A stretch of 6,336 bases of DNA from an uncultured Oscillospiraceae bacterium (lineage in GTDB: Bacteria; Bacillota; Clostridia; Oscillospirales; Acutalibacteraceae): positions 1 through 6,336 of the forward strand of contig USQH01000083.1 in NCBI GenBank assembly GCA_900556765.1, written 5' to 3'. The notes below the pieces were generated by a model that saw only the letters and a list, made by a program, of their open reading frames with translations, had not been told where the DNA came from and did no database searches. How positions within the stretch are numbered: position 1 is the stretch's first letter; each line of letters begins with the position of its first letter. Made by a program: the position numbers and the translations under genes. This document shows, one piece after another, positions 5,988-6,336 of this stretch.

Positions 5988-6336
5988 TTACTTGGTTCCT
6001 AAAAGAAGTTTGAGCCAGTAAATATAATCTTTCTTTATCACGGTTGCCGGCGATTGTTCTATGTCGTTTGCCGCGGTAATATCAGCCTTTGCTATCAAGT
6101 TGTCGTCGATGTAATATGTAACACTGCCGAGCAGGTCACCCTTTTTGACAGGTGCAAACAAAAAGTGTTCCATTTCGGTTTTGAAGGTCACTTTGTCAAA
6201 CATCTCGGGCAGCAGGGTGGCAGACGGCGGAGTAAATGCGACTTCAAGCGTGTCGCCGGTATTTGCTGCGGAAACTTTCCAGATGTCGGTCGGCGTGTAC
6301 AGCTCGTGTGTATCAAGCTGTGAAAAGCCGTAATCC
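5988..6336 (-). CDS. D-alanyl-D-alanine carboxypeptidase (DacF/PBP5-like), C-terminal fragment
   Basis: The last 115 or so codons of a gene that enters from the right edge (reading frame starts at 6335). The first visible residues, DYGFSQLD, match the end of the peptidase S11 domain, where LLDYGF is typical. The rest is the beta-rich PBP5 C-terminal domain: LEVAFTPPSATLLPE, then FLFAPVKKGDLLGSVTYYIDD (the APVKKG-x-x-G signature) and IAKADITAANDI. The tail YIYWLKLLLGTK is short and amphipathic or hydrophobic, consistent with membrane association in this family. The enzyme trims the terminal D-Ala of peptidoglycan stem peptides outside the membrane. Its catalytic SxxK, SxN and KTG motifs lie outside the window. 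The stop (5990-5988) overlaps the rluB ribosome binding site, 12 bases before that start, so the two are co-transcribed. Confidence 0.85.
   Translation of the reverse strand, partial: DYGFSQLDTHELYTPTDIWKVSAANTGDTLEVAFTPPSATLLPEMFDKVTFKTEMEHFLFAPVKKGDLLGSVTYYIDDNLIAKADITAANDIEQSPATVIKKDYIYWLKLLLGTK

Overview
The window looks like DNA from gut-type anaerobic Firmicutes (class Clostridia). All seven genes I can support lie on the minus strand, so gene order is read here from right to left. The lineage call rests on protein style, AGGAGG-like ribosome binding sites, AT-rich consensus sigma-A promoters and gene context. No database search was possible.

Right block (about 4812-6336): the 3' end of a D-alanyl-D-alanine carboxypeptidase (DacF/DacB-like), then a complete RsuA/RluB-type rRNA pseudouridine synthase, then a small GNAT-like protein of unknown function. 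Gaps of 12 and 3 bases make this look like one translationally coupled operon.

Middle block (1624-4815): a sigma-A promoter overlaps the end of the small GNAT-like gene. It drives three genes: a short divergent carboxyltransferase of the MmdA/12S type, a free-standing biotin carrier protein with an Ala/Pro linker, and a pyruvate carboxylase subunit B / oxaloacetate decarboxylase alpha (5S-type) carboxyltransferase. A bidirectional hairpin terminator follows. The three parts correspond to the 12S, 1.3S and 5S components of a biotin-dependent transcarboxylase, or to the soluble part of a sodium-pumping decarboxylase. No OadG or OadB membrane subunit is present here. The likely job is to move a carboxyl group between an acyl-CoA and pyruvate/oxaloacetate through the biotin on the carrier protein.

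Left block (1-1474): a near-perfect sigma-A promoter and the 5' part of a secreted SH3b plus glucosaminidase-domain protein of the kind common in Lachnospiraceae. It runs off the left edge. Its signal peptide region is interrupted by a frame change at a CTT-AGG-TGA sequence.

The most important oddity is a change of codon style inside the oadA-type gene at about 2100-2290. Downstream of it, the C-terminal third of that gene and the left block share one style (Pro almost always CCG, Ile always ATC in oadA). Upstream, the N-terminal part and the rest of the window share another. The window may therefore be a chimera, joined either by misassembly of two related gut bacteria or by real homologous recombination. 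Linkage between the left block and the rest should be treated with caution.

There is no stretch over 300 bases without a gene. I saw no RNA genes, CRISPR array, insertion sequence or phage feature.
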